Origin: Cryoendolithus antarcticus
Lineage: Eukaryota; Ascomycota; Dothideomycetes; Cladosporiales; Cladosporiaceae
Length of the DNA stretch: 64,000 bases
NCBI GenBank assembly: GCA_002077065.1
Contig: NAJO01000044.1
Location: 1-64,000, forward strand
Reading direction: 5' to 3'
The notes beneath the pieces are model-generated. The model was not told the DNA's origin, did no database searches, and worked only from the letters and a program-made list of their open reading frames with translations. Position numbers and translations under genes: made by a program. Below, one piece after another: positions 20,771 to 31,567 of this stretch (positions are counted from its first letter, which is position 1; each line of letters starts with the position of its first letter).

Positions 20771-21984
20771 CTACAAAGTCGCCGTAGGGAAATAGTACTG
20801 ATCCCACAAGAAATCGTAATCTTCCACGAACCCTCCGACCATGTCCAGGATCGGCTTCCCCTTCAACTTCGCCGCAGCCCCCAGAATAACGCCTCTCGTG
20901 ACGTTTTCATAGAAAGCGCCTCTCATACTCCACCACGCCATGCCCCACCCCCTCTTCTTCAGCTCATCCCTCTCGAGCTGCGTCAAGCCTCTCGCGCCGC
21001 CCGGCCGCCGAGTCTCCAAGTCCCGACTTGCCAGCTGCCGTGCACCGTACTCGATCGACAGACCAAGCAGCCAGGGCCGCCAATCTGCTTTCCCTCTACC
21101 GTCGGCTCGTTGCGACCAGTACGCTAATGCCGAGGCGTAGATGACTGGGCGGAGGATGTAGAGCACTTCCGCAGCTTCACCTAAGCCAGAGACGCGATGG
21201 AGCAGTGCTTTGGGCGGTTTGATATCGTCTGCTGTTAGGACCTTTGACAACAGATACGAGGAGATGTCTTCCGAACTGGGTAGTGGTGGTAGTGTGAGTG
21301 ATGTTCGTGGCATTGTCCATCGTTCTGAGCCAGCTAGAGAGAAGTCCGTCTTCTCTGACGTTGGCGATGGTAGCGCCTCCTCATCCGCTACAGGCTTCTC
21401 CTCTACGATCTCCCTTTCCGGTAGAGGCGGATTGAGCAATGGTCGCGAGTTCGTCAACCGCATCAGTATAAGCCTGCACAGCGCCTTCACAGCTTCCAAC
21501 AATATCACGACCCTCCACCTTGCTTTTTCCCCTCGTCGCTTCGCCATCATCTCCAGCAATAGCTCCGTGAACTGCACGACCTGTAACGACACCGCTGTCC
21601 GTCGATACAATGCGCTCTTCCGCGTGTAGAAACCCGTGTACCGATTATGCGGGGTCTGAGGTTTCCGTTGAGGACTATGCGCCTGCGCGCCGGATAGGAG
21701 ATTGTCATGATAGAGGGACAGGAGTTGGACACCGGAGTTGAGGGATTCGGAGGCGATCTCGGATTCTCTAAATCGACCTGATACTGTTCAGCTATCACAA
21801 TGATAGCCAGGGAAAATGTAAGAGCCTTACCAGGTATTATATATGTGAGCGACCGCAATGCGCCCTCGACCTGACCCACTGCGCCTGCATTCTTGGTGAT
21901 GAAGTCGCCGTACTTATTGATCCACTTTGGAGGGAGGTTGATGGCGATTTTGGTCTGGTCGGCGGCCTTCTTGAGGCGCTCCAT
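20771..21984 (-). CDS. PEX16: Peroxisomal membrane protein Pex16
   Basis: Two exons, 21831-21984 and 20771-21777, with a 53-nt intron (donor CTG|GTAAGG, acceptor TATCAG); 386 aa. The splice recreates the conserved run YIIPGRFRESEIASES, followed by QLLSLYHDNLL, which is diagnostic of Pex16. The start at 21984 (MERLKKAAD) is the first ATG; the frame upstream lacks another. Later blocks include LIEYGARQLASRDL-like sequence (observed LSIEYGARQLASRD) and the C-terminal MRGAFYENVTRGVI...FLWDQYYFPTATL. Pex16 recruits Pex3 and membrane proteins to the ER and peroxisome membrane in filamentous fungi and animals; budding yeast lacks it. It is divergent from the SDR gene. Confidence 0.95.
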
Positions 21985-22438
21985 CACGACTTCAGAGCAT
22001 GCGGTGGACTGGAACGACGCAATTGTTAACAATGATCGCTCGTCGCATGTTCACTTATCGGTGATGTCGACGCGACCCTGGACGGACCGAGGCCCAACGG
22101 CACGTCTACAACTAAATTAAGGTGGCCGGCACGAGACTGCTTGCTACCTTATATCTTCAGTCAAAGCTATCTCTCTGGGAATGGCAAGTCGCGTCACCTA
22201 CAAGGCACTACTTACGAAGCACTAGCACCATAGTGCCCAGTCCCGCATCACAGATACCGCGTCGCGGACACAAGTCCAGCAAGCTTTCCCACCGTGTTGC
22301 ACCAGCACCCGAGCATGACGTTCAGCACGGTAAGGTAAGTAGTCTTACTGTAATAATCAACATGTGCCGTTTCCTCACGCCTGTTCACTCCCGCTCATCG
22401 TCGCCACTCATACTTCACAAGCACACGCAGCAGCAACC
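21985..22438. promoter_or_regulatory. Divergent promoter, PEX16 / SDR
   Basis: 454 bp between two divergent starts. No ORF of note; no repeat or clear factor array was seen. Confidence 0.35.
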
Positions 22439-23161
22439 ATGCCTACCATCGTGATCTCAGGCGCCGGCTCAGGGATCGGCAATAGTTTTGTCGAGCACTA
22501 CGGCAAAGATTCCGCCAACACAATTCATGCCCTTGACAGAGTGTGGTACGAGGAAGTCAAAGACAGCGATAATGCCGGCAAAGTCCACCGGCATACAGTC
22601 GATACCTCCGAACAGAGCTCCATCGAAAAATTTAAGTCCTCAATAGGTGACACGCCAGTCGATCTGTTCATCCACTCAGCAGCAGTGCGTGGTCTGAACT
22701 CCGATATCACCAAAAAGGATTCGCTCCCCGCCAACGCAGAGACTCTCGAAGTAATTGTGCCTGAGGTTTTCCGCGAGGCGTTGCTTACGAACGTCCTGGG
22801 CTCGTTCATGCTGATCCGTACACTGCTGCCCAACCTCAAGGCGTCCAAGGAGAAGCCGAAGTGCATCGTCATGACTTCCGGGATGGGCAGTATAGCCAAT
22901 AATAGCGGAGGCGCTTATGCATACGGGTCTAGCAAAGCAGCGCTGAACTACGTGGTGAAGAGCTTCACCAACGACGTGCCAGAGGTCATGTTCGCATCGA
23001 TCCATCCAGGAAAGGTCGATACGAGAATGACGCATGTGAGAGAGGAGGGCGCGATTGATCCGGAGGAAGCGGTGGATTTGATGTTGCCGATCATTGACAA
23101 GCTCACGCCTGAGCAGAGTGGGATGTATGTGGATCGTAACGGGAAGGATATACCATGGTAG
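22439..23161 (+). CDS. Short-chain dehydrogenase/reductase
   Basis: Single exon, 240 aa. The ATG at 22439 places the cofactor motif at once (MPTIVISGAGSGIG, residues 8-14), the classical TGxxxGIG variant. The catalytic Tyr162 and Lys166 lie in AYGSSKAAL and a Ser at 147 or 151 completes the triad. The sequence HSAAVRG replaces the usual NNAG block, a common departure in atypical SDRs. The C-terminal half has the expected HPGKVDTRM after the sixth strand. Substrate cannot be inferred. It converges on the HD-domain gene with about 210 bp between stops. Confidence 0.88.
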   Translation: MPTIVISGAGSGIGNSFVEHYGKDSANTIHALDRVWYEEVKDSDNAGKVHRHTVDTSEQSSIEKFKSSIGDTPVDLFIHSAAVRGLNSDITKKDSLPANAETLEVIVPEVFREALLTNVLGSFMLIRTLLPNLKASKEKPKCIVMTSGMGSIANNSGGAYAYGSSKAALNYVVKSFTNDVPEVMFASIHPGKVDTRMTHVREEGAIDPEEAVDLMLPIIDKLTPEQSGMYVDRNGKDIPW

Positions 23162-23369
23162 AGCTGTGGCCATCCAAGAGCCGAGATCAAAGGGACCTCC
23201 ATGAAGAAGAGCTACACGCCAAGGGTGTGGTTGACGGCTCCAGCTCTCAGCTCGTGGGGCGTGACGATGCGTAGAGAGGTAGTGTTGAGGTCAAGATATC
23301 GATCATCGGGAATCCTGATGGGGCCCACGGGAGGAGGATGGCCCAGAGGCATTCACGTACATGTCGAGC

Positions 23370-24050
23370 TCATGAGACCAGGCTATTCTCCTCCTCCCAC
23401 CAACCCCTAAAGTCAATCAACCTCTGCGTCCTCTCAGCGGCCATAACCTTCCCCGTCTCAGTCTTCATCATTCCCTCGATCCTCTCCAGCTTGTCTCCAA
23501 AGTGATCAATACAACCTTCCAACCCCCTATCCCCAGCTTTCGCCCCTCCGAAAGCAAAACATCTAGCAATGCCAACAGCGCCAATAGCGTCCAGTCGATC
23601 CGCGTCCTGCACGATGGCCAGTTCCGGGTGCGCAGCGACGATAGCTTTGACGAGCTGTGGTCGCTTGACCTCAGACGAGTAGGATACGTGCTCCACGATC
23701 AGCGCCACCTTTGAGACAAATCGTGGTGGGCAGCCGTTCTTCTGCAGCACGTCTACGATCATCGTCTCGGCGTTCTCACCAGGTTGAAGGTACTTCTTGT
23801 CGCCTACGTCGTGCAAAAGAGCTGCCAGAATTATGGCCTGCTTGTGGAGTTTCTTCCAGGGATTTGCGGCCAGTTCTTCAGCGTATATGTGTTTGGCTAT
23901 GGTTAGGACGCGAATGATGTGGGACATATCATGGGATATGTCGTAGCGGGACATGTAGTCTTTGACATAGGCGTAGACACCTTTGTAGAGATCTGAGTCT
24001 TCGAAGTCACGGGTTGAGGTCGTTAGGGTGGGAGATACTGGGGAGTCCAT
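23370..24050 (-). CDS. HD-domain phosphohydrolase
   Basis: Single exon, 226 aa. The metal-binding H...HD...D set is visible: His44 in DMSHIIRVL, His80-Asp81 in LAALLHDVGDKKY, and Asp151 in QDADRLDAIGAVGIAR. The last motif is typical of the bacterial YedJ-like uncharacterised HD proteins also found across fungi. These are small cytosolic metal-dependent phosphohydrolases of unknown physiological substrate. The length matches the family. It shares a divergent 355-bp promoter with RPN8. Confidence 0.88.
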   Translation of the reverse strand: MDSPVSPTLTTSTRDFEDSDLYKGVYAYVKDYMSRYDISHDMSHIIRVLTIAKHIYAEELAANPWKKLHKQAIILAALLHDVGDKKYLQPGENAETMIVDVLQKNGCPPRFVSKVALIVEHVSYSSEVKRPQLVKAIVAAHPELAIVQDADRLDAIGAVGIARCFAFGGAKAGDRGLEGCIDHFGDKLERIEGMMKTETGKVMAAERTQRLIDFRGWWEEENSLVS

Positions 24051-24405
24051 GACTGCTGCCGTGGCGTGAGCGACGATCCTCTCGCTGTTTCAGAGCACTT
24101 GGAAGGGTTGGCCTTCTCACGGCACCGTGGTACTGGTGACTCAAATCTGATATCATTGTCCATGTCGGTAACATATGGCAGCCTGATGGTTCACCGTTAC
24201 GAAGGCAATGAATCGCGTGCACATATGGGGAGTCCGTGCACATTGAACGTAGGCGGCTCTGCGCAACGCGGCAACGAAGCTCGACTTTCCGATCGATTGT
24301 GCATGAAGTGATGCTAGCACGAGACACTTCAGATACTCCATCCGCAATCGAATCATAGACTCTACTACTTCCCAAGCGATCACACTGAATACAATAGCCC
24401 TCACG
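24051..24405. promoter_or_regulatory. Divergent promoter, HD phosphohydrolase / RPN8
   Basis: 355 bp. No ORF is supported. I looked for a proteasome control element (GGTGGCAAA) and do not see an exact copy. Confidence 0.35.
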
Positions 24406-25618
24406 ATGCCCTCCACTACCACAGAAACCCTCGCCATCGTCAACCGAACCGTCACAGTCGCGCCTCTCGTCCTCCTCTCAGCAGCGGATCATTACGGCCG
24501 CTCCGCAAAAGGCACACGGAAACGAGTGCTGGGTGTATTGCTAGGGCAGAATGATGGCAAAAGCGTACGGGTGTCGAACAGCTTTGCTGGTGCGCCCATC
24601 AAGGATCCCAGGCAAAATCGCAAACGCTGACGGACTGAATAGTACCATTCGAGGAAGACGAGAAGGATCCCTCAGTATGGTTCATCGACCACAACTACAT
24701 CGAGTCGATGAATGACATGTTCAAGAAAGTCAACGCGCGGGAAAAGCTCATAGGGTGGTATCATTCGGGGCCTAAGTTGCGGGCGAGTGATCTGGAGATC
24801 AACGAGCTGTTCAAGCGGTACACGCCAAATCCATTGTTGGTGATCATAGATGTGCATCCGCAGGATGTGGGTGTGCCGACGGATGCGTACTTTGCTGTGG
24901 AGGAGATCAAGGACGTGAGTTGCAACTGTACTGTGGGTGAGTGCAGTGCATGGGCTGACAGACAGAACAGGACGGCACAACGACATCGAAAACATTCGTC
25001 CACACTCCCAGCACGATCGAAGCCGAGGAAGCCGAAGAGATCGGCGTCGAGCACCTCCTCCGCGACATTCGCGACGTCGCAGTCGGCACCCTCTCCACAC
25101 GCATAACCTTCCAACTCCAATCATTACAAGGCCTCCACCTCAGACTACAGGACATAAGTAAATACCTACAGAAGGTCCTCGACGGCGATCTGCCGGTAAA
25201 CCACGCCATCCTCGGCAATCTCCAAGATGTCTTCAACCTACTGCCAAACCTCACAACCCCGAAGGTCGCGGCAAAAGATCTACCAAGCATCAACGGCCAA
25301 GTCAATGGCAGCGTCGGACTCGCCGGTGGAACATCAGAAAACACTGAGCTAGCGAGTGCGATGAGTATCAAGACGAACGATCAGTTGATGTCGATATACT
25401 TGTCGAGTTTGATCCGGGCGATTACGGCTTTTCATGATTTGATCGATAACAAAATCCAGAATAAGCGGATGGCGGATGATGAGGATCAGAAGAAGGACGA
25501 GGAGCAGATCAAGAAGGAGGAGAAGTTGATGTTGAATGGGACGGGGGAGAAGGCGAGCAAGGAGGGAAAGACGGAGGAGACGAGTAAGAAGGAGGAGAAG
25601 GGGAAGAAGAAGGGGTGA
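24406..25618 (+). CDS. RPN8: 26S proteasome lid subunit Rpn8 (MPN domain)
   Basis: Three exons: 24406-24589, 24643-24914 and 24971-25618. Introns are 53 nt (G|GTGCGC...AATAG) and 56 nt (GAC|GTGAGT, branch GCTGAC, acceptor AACAG); 367 aa. An MPN domain covers about residues 10-145 ([42 protein letters not shown]). It lacks the JAMM zinc-binding His-x-His set, as expected for Rpn8, the non-catalytic partner of Rpn11. The highly conserved FVHTPS and [16 protein letters not shown] follow, then a Lys/Glu-rich tail. It acts in the regulatory-particle lid. The first donor, GTGCGC, is weak, but the joined frame reproduces the family sequence. Confidence 0.95.
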
Positions 25619-25901
25619 AGGAGGGAGGTGTCCGAATGATCGAAGACGGTACGATATCAGAGCGAGAATGTGCCCCTCTGACTCGTGCTGCTACTGGTCT
25701 GCTTCAACGACTTCGGCCTCGAATCTGGCTGTACTGCTCGATTAAGTTGAGCAGGTCGGCTATGTTGCAAATGCCACCGCACGGCTGGGGATAAGCGGGT
25801 ACAGCCACTTACGGCCATATGCCGAGAGCTGCGCCCAGGCCAAGCAGCACAGCATACGTAGCAAGTACACCTTACGAGCCAAACCCCCTCGATGCACATT
25901 T

Positions 25902-26567
25902 TCAATCACCCCATCCCGCAGCCCAGCCAGCCATCTCCTCCCTGCTCACCTCCCTTTCCTCCACCATCCCCCTTGCAAAACCCTCGCACCTCTCAGCCAG
26001 CACACAAGCGAGTAAGTGCTTGCACACCGGCGCCTCCATTCCCCTCCCTAGTCCTCCAAATACCCAGCCATATTTCGCCACAGTGCGCTCGACGTCCATG
26101 GCTGAGACCAGGTCGGGAGAATCAAGAGCTGGTATGGTGGCAGGGAAAGCCGAGAAGGCAAATGCCGGGCACGAGCAGCTCCAGCTATTGAGGTGGACTT
26201 CGTAGTAGGTTGGAGTCTGCACTGTGCGGTGTTTGGAGCGAGAATGGGTCGAGGGTGGTTGCGCGGAGCGGACGTAGTATGTCGAGATCAAAGATTGGTC
26301 TGGTAGGAGTTCGGTGTTGTAGGTTGATCCATGCTCGTCTATGGCGAGCTTTAGGCGTGTTACAAGGCCACGGTCCAGGAGATCGAGAGCCGGTAGGAGC
26401 TCATTTGGGAAGAGAGTGTAGAGGGTCAGGAGCGTGGACTTGATTTGTGCGTCTGCAGCAGCGAGAAAGGTTGTTTGGTCAGGGCGGGTGCTGGGGTTGA
26501 TCGACGAGATCAATACTGTTGTTAGGTGTCTGCAGGACGGCAGTTGATCTGATGTTTCGCTTTGCAT
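25902..26567 (-). CDS. SWS1: SWIM zinc-finger protein, Sws1/ZSWIM7-like
   Basis: Single exon, 221 aa from ATG 26567. The frame stays open upstream only to a TTG, with low-quality sequence. The SWIM finger reads SCSCPAFAFS, then about 40 residues later VCKHLLACVLAE, giving the CxC...CxH pattern, and the CPAFAFS wording is that of ZSWIM7/Sws1. Sws1 binds Rad51 paralogues in the Shu complex and promotes recombination. The insert between the two halves of the finger is longer than in the human protein. The N-terminal half is helical and not distinctive. Assignment to Sws1 rather than another SWIM protein rests on the finger alone. Confidence 0.75.
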   Translation of the reverse strand: MQSETSDQLPSCRHLTTVLISSINPSTRPDQTTFLAAADAQIKSTLLTLYTLFPNELLPALDLLDRGLVTRLKLAIDEHGSTYNTELLPDQSLISTYYVRSAQPPSTHSRSKHRTVQTPTYYEVHLNSWSCSCPAFAFSAFPATIPALDSPDLVSAMDVERTVAKYGWVFGGLGRGMEAPVCKHLLACVLAERCEGFARGMVEEREVSREEMAGWAAGWGD

Positions 26568-28280
26568 TCGGGCTGCGGATGTGCTGTTGGGCAAGTATTT
26601 GCGACAGATATGCTGTCCAAGCTGGCAGAGTCGACGTGCTTGTCGAGTCCGATGAGGGCTAAACTGATGCTGCGGTTGTGACAATCGCTGTCATACAATC
26701 GCACCGGCTGGTAGATCTGTGAAAGAAGAGAGGAAGAGCGACCTACAGCCTAGCGTACCTGCCACCTACTGCGCTCTTCGCAACGTCTCACATATTTCAG
26801 GCAGAGCAATCGCAGACTACTGGCAGAGTGATGCTGACATCGCATGTTGTGAGAGAATGGAAGACAATATCTGCTTGCCGTTTCCAATGCCTACATTAAA
26901 GTGTACATGCACAGGCCTCAACTCCGATCTGACGGACGTGGTTGCAGGGATCGCAAGCCACCATCGCCAGTGATGCGATTTAGCCTTGAGAGCCTAGACC
27001 CTATCGTCCTGCCTTCAAAGACACACCTCGCGACAAGGCGTGACTGACATGTGATCAGCGCTGATCGCGACGTAGCCGCATCTCATGCCAGGACCTGCTG
27101 CCACTCCACAGTGCACACAAGACGTCACGCGGGACTGCGCGGGTGCCATTGAGTCGCGAGACGTGGCATGTACGCCAATGGAGCTCGCATTGCACCCTGT
27201 CGCGCCCCAGGCAATCAGCCTTGCCTCGTGGACGGAGTGATGAGGCCGCCAATCCGCCAGGAAGCCAATGCTACGGCCATCCTTCGCTGAGACGAGACGC
27301 AAGGCCAACACGACAAAGGCACGCAGCCGCCAATGGCCTTGCTCGCATAGACGCGGCTACATTGGATTGCACACGAGAGCTGTGCAGACGAGGCACACTC
27401 ACCGGAGTAGGGCGGCCGCTCTCCAATGGAGCTTGCTACAGCTGACCAGAACACTCGGCGTCAGTTTGCTGCATCTGGCGAATCACATGCGCCTTGGATG
27501 TGGCGCAGGCGTACGGCGTCGTTGGCCGGTCTGCGATGATCGCGAGGCCGTGGAGCGAACATACGGCGAGATGGAATCACTGCACATACGAATGCGATTG
27601 ATGACGAAGACTCTCGCAAAACTAACTCATGGAGCAAACGGAGTTTGCGTCAATGGAAGCGCCGCGGATGCAGAGAAGTGGCGATCGGAACGGGATCGGA
27701 AAGGCAGCCACGCCGCGCGCTCACGTTTGGCATTTCTGAGTCACATCCACACAACCTCACCTCACACACACCGGAAGCCCGAATTCAACTCCGTTCGACC
27801 ATTGGAAGCTCTTACGGGCGCAGCACCTGACACAATGCCAACTATTGCAGCCAATGGCGAGTCACCTTAGCATGACAGCGCTTGTCCTTCTGCCAAGTTC
27901 GAACTCCTTCGACAGGCGATTTGCGGTGCAATTGTCAGCCTTCTTGCTCGCTGTCACATGCGCCCCTTGCGACTGCCTGTCTCGCATTAGTCGCCTGGAA
28001 CGCGACTTTCGCATTGTAGCCCAAGTTAAGTCATCCGCATCACGACCAGTCATTCACTGTTATTGTGGCAGCCTAGCCTGTACCGCGCCTATCCACATCC
28101 ATTGACTTCGATGTGCTGTTGTGGCACCACTAGGCCACCACGACCATTTGCCTTTCTGTCTCAGTCACTCGATCACTCATAACCCTTTACACATCTCTGA
28201 CATTACTTGCGCTTCCTTTTTGCTCCCTTTGCAATTCTTGCTTACCTATCAGTACACATCCAATCGCTCGGACTTAGCGG
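26568..28280. other. Long leader/promoter region before the SWIRM gene
   Basis: 1.7 kb without a credible gene. A 200-codon plus-strand frame at 27268-27870 exists but reads as low-quality Arg/His/Thr sequence and is not supported. The striking content is an array of CCAAT boxes (listed separately). The last 150 bp are pyrimidine-rich with CTTACC and TCTGTCTC runs and look like a 5' leader of the downstream gene. Confidence 0.45.
27175..27855. promoter_or_regulatory. Cluster of eight CCAAT boxes
   Basis: CCAAT on the plus strand at 27175, 27249, 27265, 27330, 27423 and 27851, and ATTGG at 27361 and 27801. By base composition I would expect about one in this length. Several share flanks (gCCAATGga or gCCAATGgc). 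This is the binding core of the Hap2/3/5 (CBC) complex. The nearest downstream gene is the SWIRM-domain protein. Confidence 0.5.
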
Positions 28281-29549
28281 ATGACATCGCCACTGACGAA
28301 TCCTATAAGAACCGACGGATCTCACATCATTGGAACTCGCATTGGCCTTTCGCACATGGATTCATACAATACGCTGGGCAGATTTCGAGAAATGAGTATG
28401 GAGTCCCAGACACATAAGGGTGATGGCAAGATACGACTGCCACCACCCTCTAGTCTGTACATGTCACCACCAGAGGAGGATTTGATGCACAGCTTTTCGG
28501 AGGACGCAAGTCCAGCGCCCACAAAGCACGCCTGGGACTACAGACTGCCACCGATACAGTCAAGGCCATCACCACCTCCATCGCCAGAATCACGACCGCT
28601 GCCTAGACTGCCAGCTCTGATGACTGAGTTGTCGCAACACTCTGCAGCCTCCGACCTCCCGCTCTTCCCGCACACACGCGCAGATAGTGAGTCACAGCCA
28701 CCGCTTTTCGGCAGACGAGCCAGCAATGCGTCAGAAACACGACAAGACAGCCTCAGCCCGGAGGCACAGCGGAAAGGCAAGAAGTCCGTCAACGAAATGT
28801 CAATCTTCGCTTCCTTCAAGACTCCTCGAGATCTACGGGAGTACTACAGGGCAAACCTGGAGGACCTGCAAAGAATAGGAGGCTTTGCGAAGCCATGCGA
28901 ACCTCGCATGACGCCTATCATCAATAAGAGCATGGATGACTACATCAGTGGAGTTAAGCGCTCGTTCCATCGCACTGGAGCCGGCATCAGCAAGCCTCGA
29001 AGGTCGATCGCAAAGCCCGCCATGGAGAAGATCGTCCGCGTTGTCAAGCAGCCCGTCACACCTGTGGCAGTTCGCAAGGTCCAGCGTGCGCCTACCGTAC
29101 CCCGCGAGCACAAGTCAGTATCAGTCGAGCCAACAGCCCGCAAACGCGCTCCACCCACAAAACACGCACCTCTCAAGTCCGATGACAAGAACTGGGCACA
29201 GCTCCCCGACTACTGCCCTCCACTCGACACTCTCGACTCGAAACCGAAAGTCCTCAAAGTCACATGGCGCGGCTCGCCCAACGATCTCAGCAGCGACCCA
29301 GACGCAAGAACAATGCATTCACAAGAGATTGAAGCCGCCGCTGAGCTCAAGCTGCCGGCCGCACAATACATGGCAAACAAGAGACGGATCTTCCAATCGA
29401 AGCTGGCGAGTCTGAAAGAAGGCCGGGTGTTCACGAAGACGGCTGCGCAGCAGGCGTGCAATATCGATGTGAATAAGACGAGTAAGCTTTTCGAGGCTTT
29501 TGCGAGGGCAGGGTGGTTCGAGAAGGAGCACTTCGAGCAGTGGCTTTAA
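28281..29549 (+). CDS. SWIRM-domain protein (Fun19/Laf-like)
   Basis: Single exon; 422 aa from ATG 28281, or 397 aa from ATG 28356 (MDSYNTLGRF). The N-terminal two thirds are disordered, Ser/Pro-rich and then basic. The last ~100 residues form a SWIRM domain: YCPPLDTL, VTWRGSPNDLSSDPD, LPAAQYMANKRRIFQSKL, then TKTAAQQACNIDVNKTSKLFEAF and AGWF. This is the pattern of the fungal Fun19 / S. pombe Laf family, which associates with histone deacetylase complexes. It is nuclear by inference. A 1.7-kb upstream region with a CCAAT array precedes it, suggesting complex transcriptional control. Confidence 0.85.
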   Translation: MTSPLTNPIRTDGSHIIGTRIGLSHMDSYNTLGRFREMSMESQTHKGDGKIRLPPPSSLYMSPPEEDLMHSFSEDASPAPTKHAWDYRLPPIQSRPSPPPSPESRPLPRLPALMTELSQHSAASDLPLFPHTRADSESQPPLFGRRASNASETRQDSLSPEAQRKGKKSVNEMSIFASFKTPRDLREYYRANLEDLQRIGGFAKPCEPRMTPIINKSMDDYISGVKRSFHRTGAGISKPRRSIAKPAMEKIVRVVKQPVTPVAVRKVQRAPTVPREHKSVSVEPTARKRAPPTKHAPLKSDDKNWAQLPDYCPPLDTLDSKPKVLKVTWRGSPNDLSSDPDARTMHSQEIEAAAELKLPAAQYMANKRRIFQSKLASLKEGRVFTKTAAQQACNIDVNKTSKLFEAFARAGWFEKEHFEQWL

Positions 29550-30168
29550 GTACTATAATGAGAGAGGATGAGAAGCGACTTTCGGTACAGATTGCATGGC
29601 GAGGAAATTGAATATTAGATTGGACACGACTGAATGATGCGTTGCTTGTTTAGGCACGCTTCACGACTAACGACCCTTTCACGAAGAACAGATTGAACGG
29701 CGCATGTGGGCGGATACTCCACTCTGACAGCCTCTTGGCTGCGAAGTCGTGGTATTGATTTTGGGGTTTGATCACTGGCGTTTTGGAGGTGGATGGATGC
29801 ATAGGCAGATGATACCCACCCAACTTATGACGAGACTGGTACATAGTATTCTGTATGTCTAATTGCGATCGCTTCTACTCAGCTTTCCGCCTAGCGTGTC
29901 CCACTGACTCTGCTCTCGCTGCTGCCTTACCTCCGTCGCCACTCGGAGTCCTTAGGGTTTCTCGGCCGAGCCATCTGCCTGCGGCTTCGATATTGAAGGT
30001 CGCCTGTCCCAAGCATCGAGTGACTCCTGCGCGTGGCTTGGCGTATGACACGTATGCCTAGCATGTCTGGCCACGCCATCCTCGTGTTCGCATGTTGCCA
30101 GGCTCCCAGGCGTGCACCTCAATCTATGTCGATGTAGCAGCGTATGCCGCTTTCCACCCTATCATGCT
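29550..30168. other. Intergenic between convergent genes
   Basis: 619 bp between two convergent stops. No ORF, repeat or RNA gene is supported. It is probably 3' UTR sequence of both neighbours. Confidence 0.35.
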
Positions 30169-30864
30169 TCACGTGATCCTTCCATACCTCCTCCCATCCC
30201 CCGGCCTCCCACTCCCATACTCCTGCTCCCTCCCCTCGCCACTCTGCCCGTACTGCCCCGCCCCGGCACCTGCTCCCGCCGCCCCTCCACCCCTCGCCCC
30301 ACCCCATAGCCTCGCCTTCAACCTCTCCTGTGCCGTACCTCCTCCTGCACTCGTACCCTCCCCGCTATCATACCCCGACCGCCCACTAGCATTACTGCGC
30401 ACACTCTGATAGCTCCCCTCCCTCTGACTAGGCAGCGGTCTCGGCGCCAACCCCCCACTCGTTGGCGGCTCAGGCCTCGCGCCCGCCGGTCCCCCAACCC
30501 GTCTCCCCGCTCTCAAACTCAGCGGCTGCGCAGGCGCAGCGCTAGCAGCCGGTGTGTCCCACAATTCGCTCAGACTCCCACGATTCCCCGCCTGACTCTG
30601 CGCTTGCACAGCACCGTAGGAGTTCTTGCCGTAGCCTGACTGGATTGCAGGAGTCTGATTCTGTATTGCGCGGCGATCGTTGGGATCTGCGGGGAGCCAG
30701 GGCGGGAAGGGCTGCCCTTTCTCGGTGTAGTAGGCGCGGAGGACGCGGGAAATGTGGGAGTCGTCTTCTGTGGGGCCGTCGTCTTCGTTGTTCAAGAGGG
30801 TGCGGCGGAGGGAGGTGTAGCGGGAGGTTGTGTGGGTTAGGAGCGAGGAGAGGTAGGAGGACAT
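30169..30864 (-). CDS. MSO1: Sec1-binding protein Mso1-like
   Basis: Single exon, 231 aa. The first ~55 residues match the Sec1-binding region of Mso1: MSSYLSSLLTHTTSRYTSLRR, then an acidic stretch with ISRVLRAYYTEKGQPFPPWLP. The remainder is disordered and becomes Gly/Ala/Arg-rich (LWGGARGGGAAGAGAGAG). In yeast, Mso1 binds the SM protein Sec1 and links it to exocytic SNAREs and Sec4. Only the N-terminal motif is conserved, so the name rests on it. The stop is directly followed by CACGTGA-type sequence, and I saw no further exon with confidence. Confidence 0.78.
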   Translation of the reverse strand: MSSYLSSLLTHTTSRYTSLRRTLLNNEDDGPTEDDSHISRVLRAYYTEKGQPFPPWLPADPNDRRAIQNQTPAIQSGYGKNSYGAVQAQSQAGNRGSLSELWDTPAASAAPAQPLSLRAGRRVGGPAGARPEPPTSGGLAPRPLPSQREGSYQSVRSNASGRSGYDSGEGTSAGGGTAQERLKARLWGGARGGGAAGAGAGAGQYGQSGEGREQEYGSGRPGDGRRYGRIT

Positions 30865-31567
30865 TGTTGTATGGCGCTGGGTAAGTGGGAAGGTTGAGAG
30901 GTGGTGATTGTGGGTTTGGAAGTGGTGGCTGATGGGGATGTGTGGGGTAATGTAGTGGGGGCGATATGAGTAAAGTCACAGATGTACCTTATATTTATAT
31001 ACCCTCTAAGATGCAGCTCAATAGTGCAAGCGATGGCACAAAGAAGCTGCACAACGTTTCTTGTACAACAGTCAGGTCAAACGGCTGCCGAATCACTCCG
31101 CTTATCGGAACTCTGCGAGCGACACCACAATGGTGTACATCCTCCTCGATTCGATGCTCCACCAAGAGCTGCTTTCTGACCCTTAGCGCCTTCGATTCGC
31201 ACAGCACTGCGCTTGGAGTCGCTCTACTCAGCTACCAGGACATCAGGGCGAGAGCGAACGTGACTCCTCTGCGCGCAAGCCATGTCGTCAGGTTTGTCGA
31301 GACCAGCACTCCGTCGATCAGGGAAGGCTGTGCGGACAAGGCCAACTCTCCTGCCTGGCTCCATTTACTGTGATGCTGGGCGAGGCCGCAATGCCTTGCC
31401 AGTGACCTATCTGCAGAGCGTGGCGGATCGTGCTATCGATGCCCAACTTGCTCGTGACGGCGTGCAATGGCAGTGATCGACGTCGTGCTATAGCCTGATG
31501 GAGTATAACCCATCAGGCATCGCTACCAACGTCATGGTCGGATCGGTAGATCCCAGTCCAGAATCGC
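30865..31567. other. Intergenic, MSO1 promoter
   Basis: 703 bp from the MSO1 start to the stop of the next gene on the same strand. Frames on the plus strand (for example 30966-31373) read as non-coding. No repeat or RNA gene was seen. Confidence 0.35.

Noticed and set aside
27268..27870. 200-codon plus-strand ORF in the CCAAT-rich region.
   Set aside because: Low-complexity Arg/His/Thr-rich reading with no domain and a better explanation as promoter DNA; first half overlaps frames on the other strand equally well.
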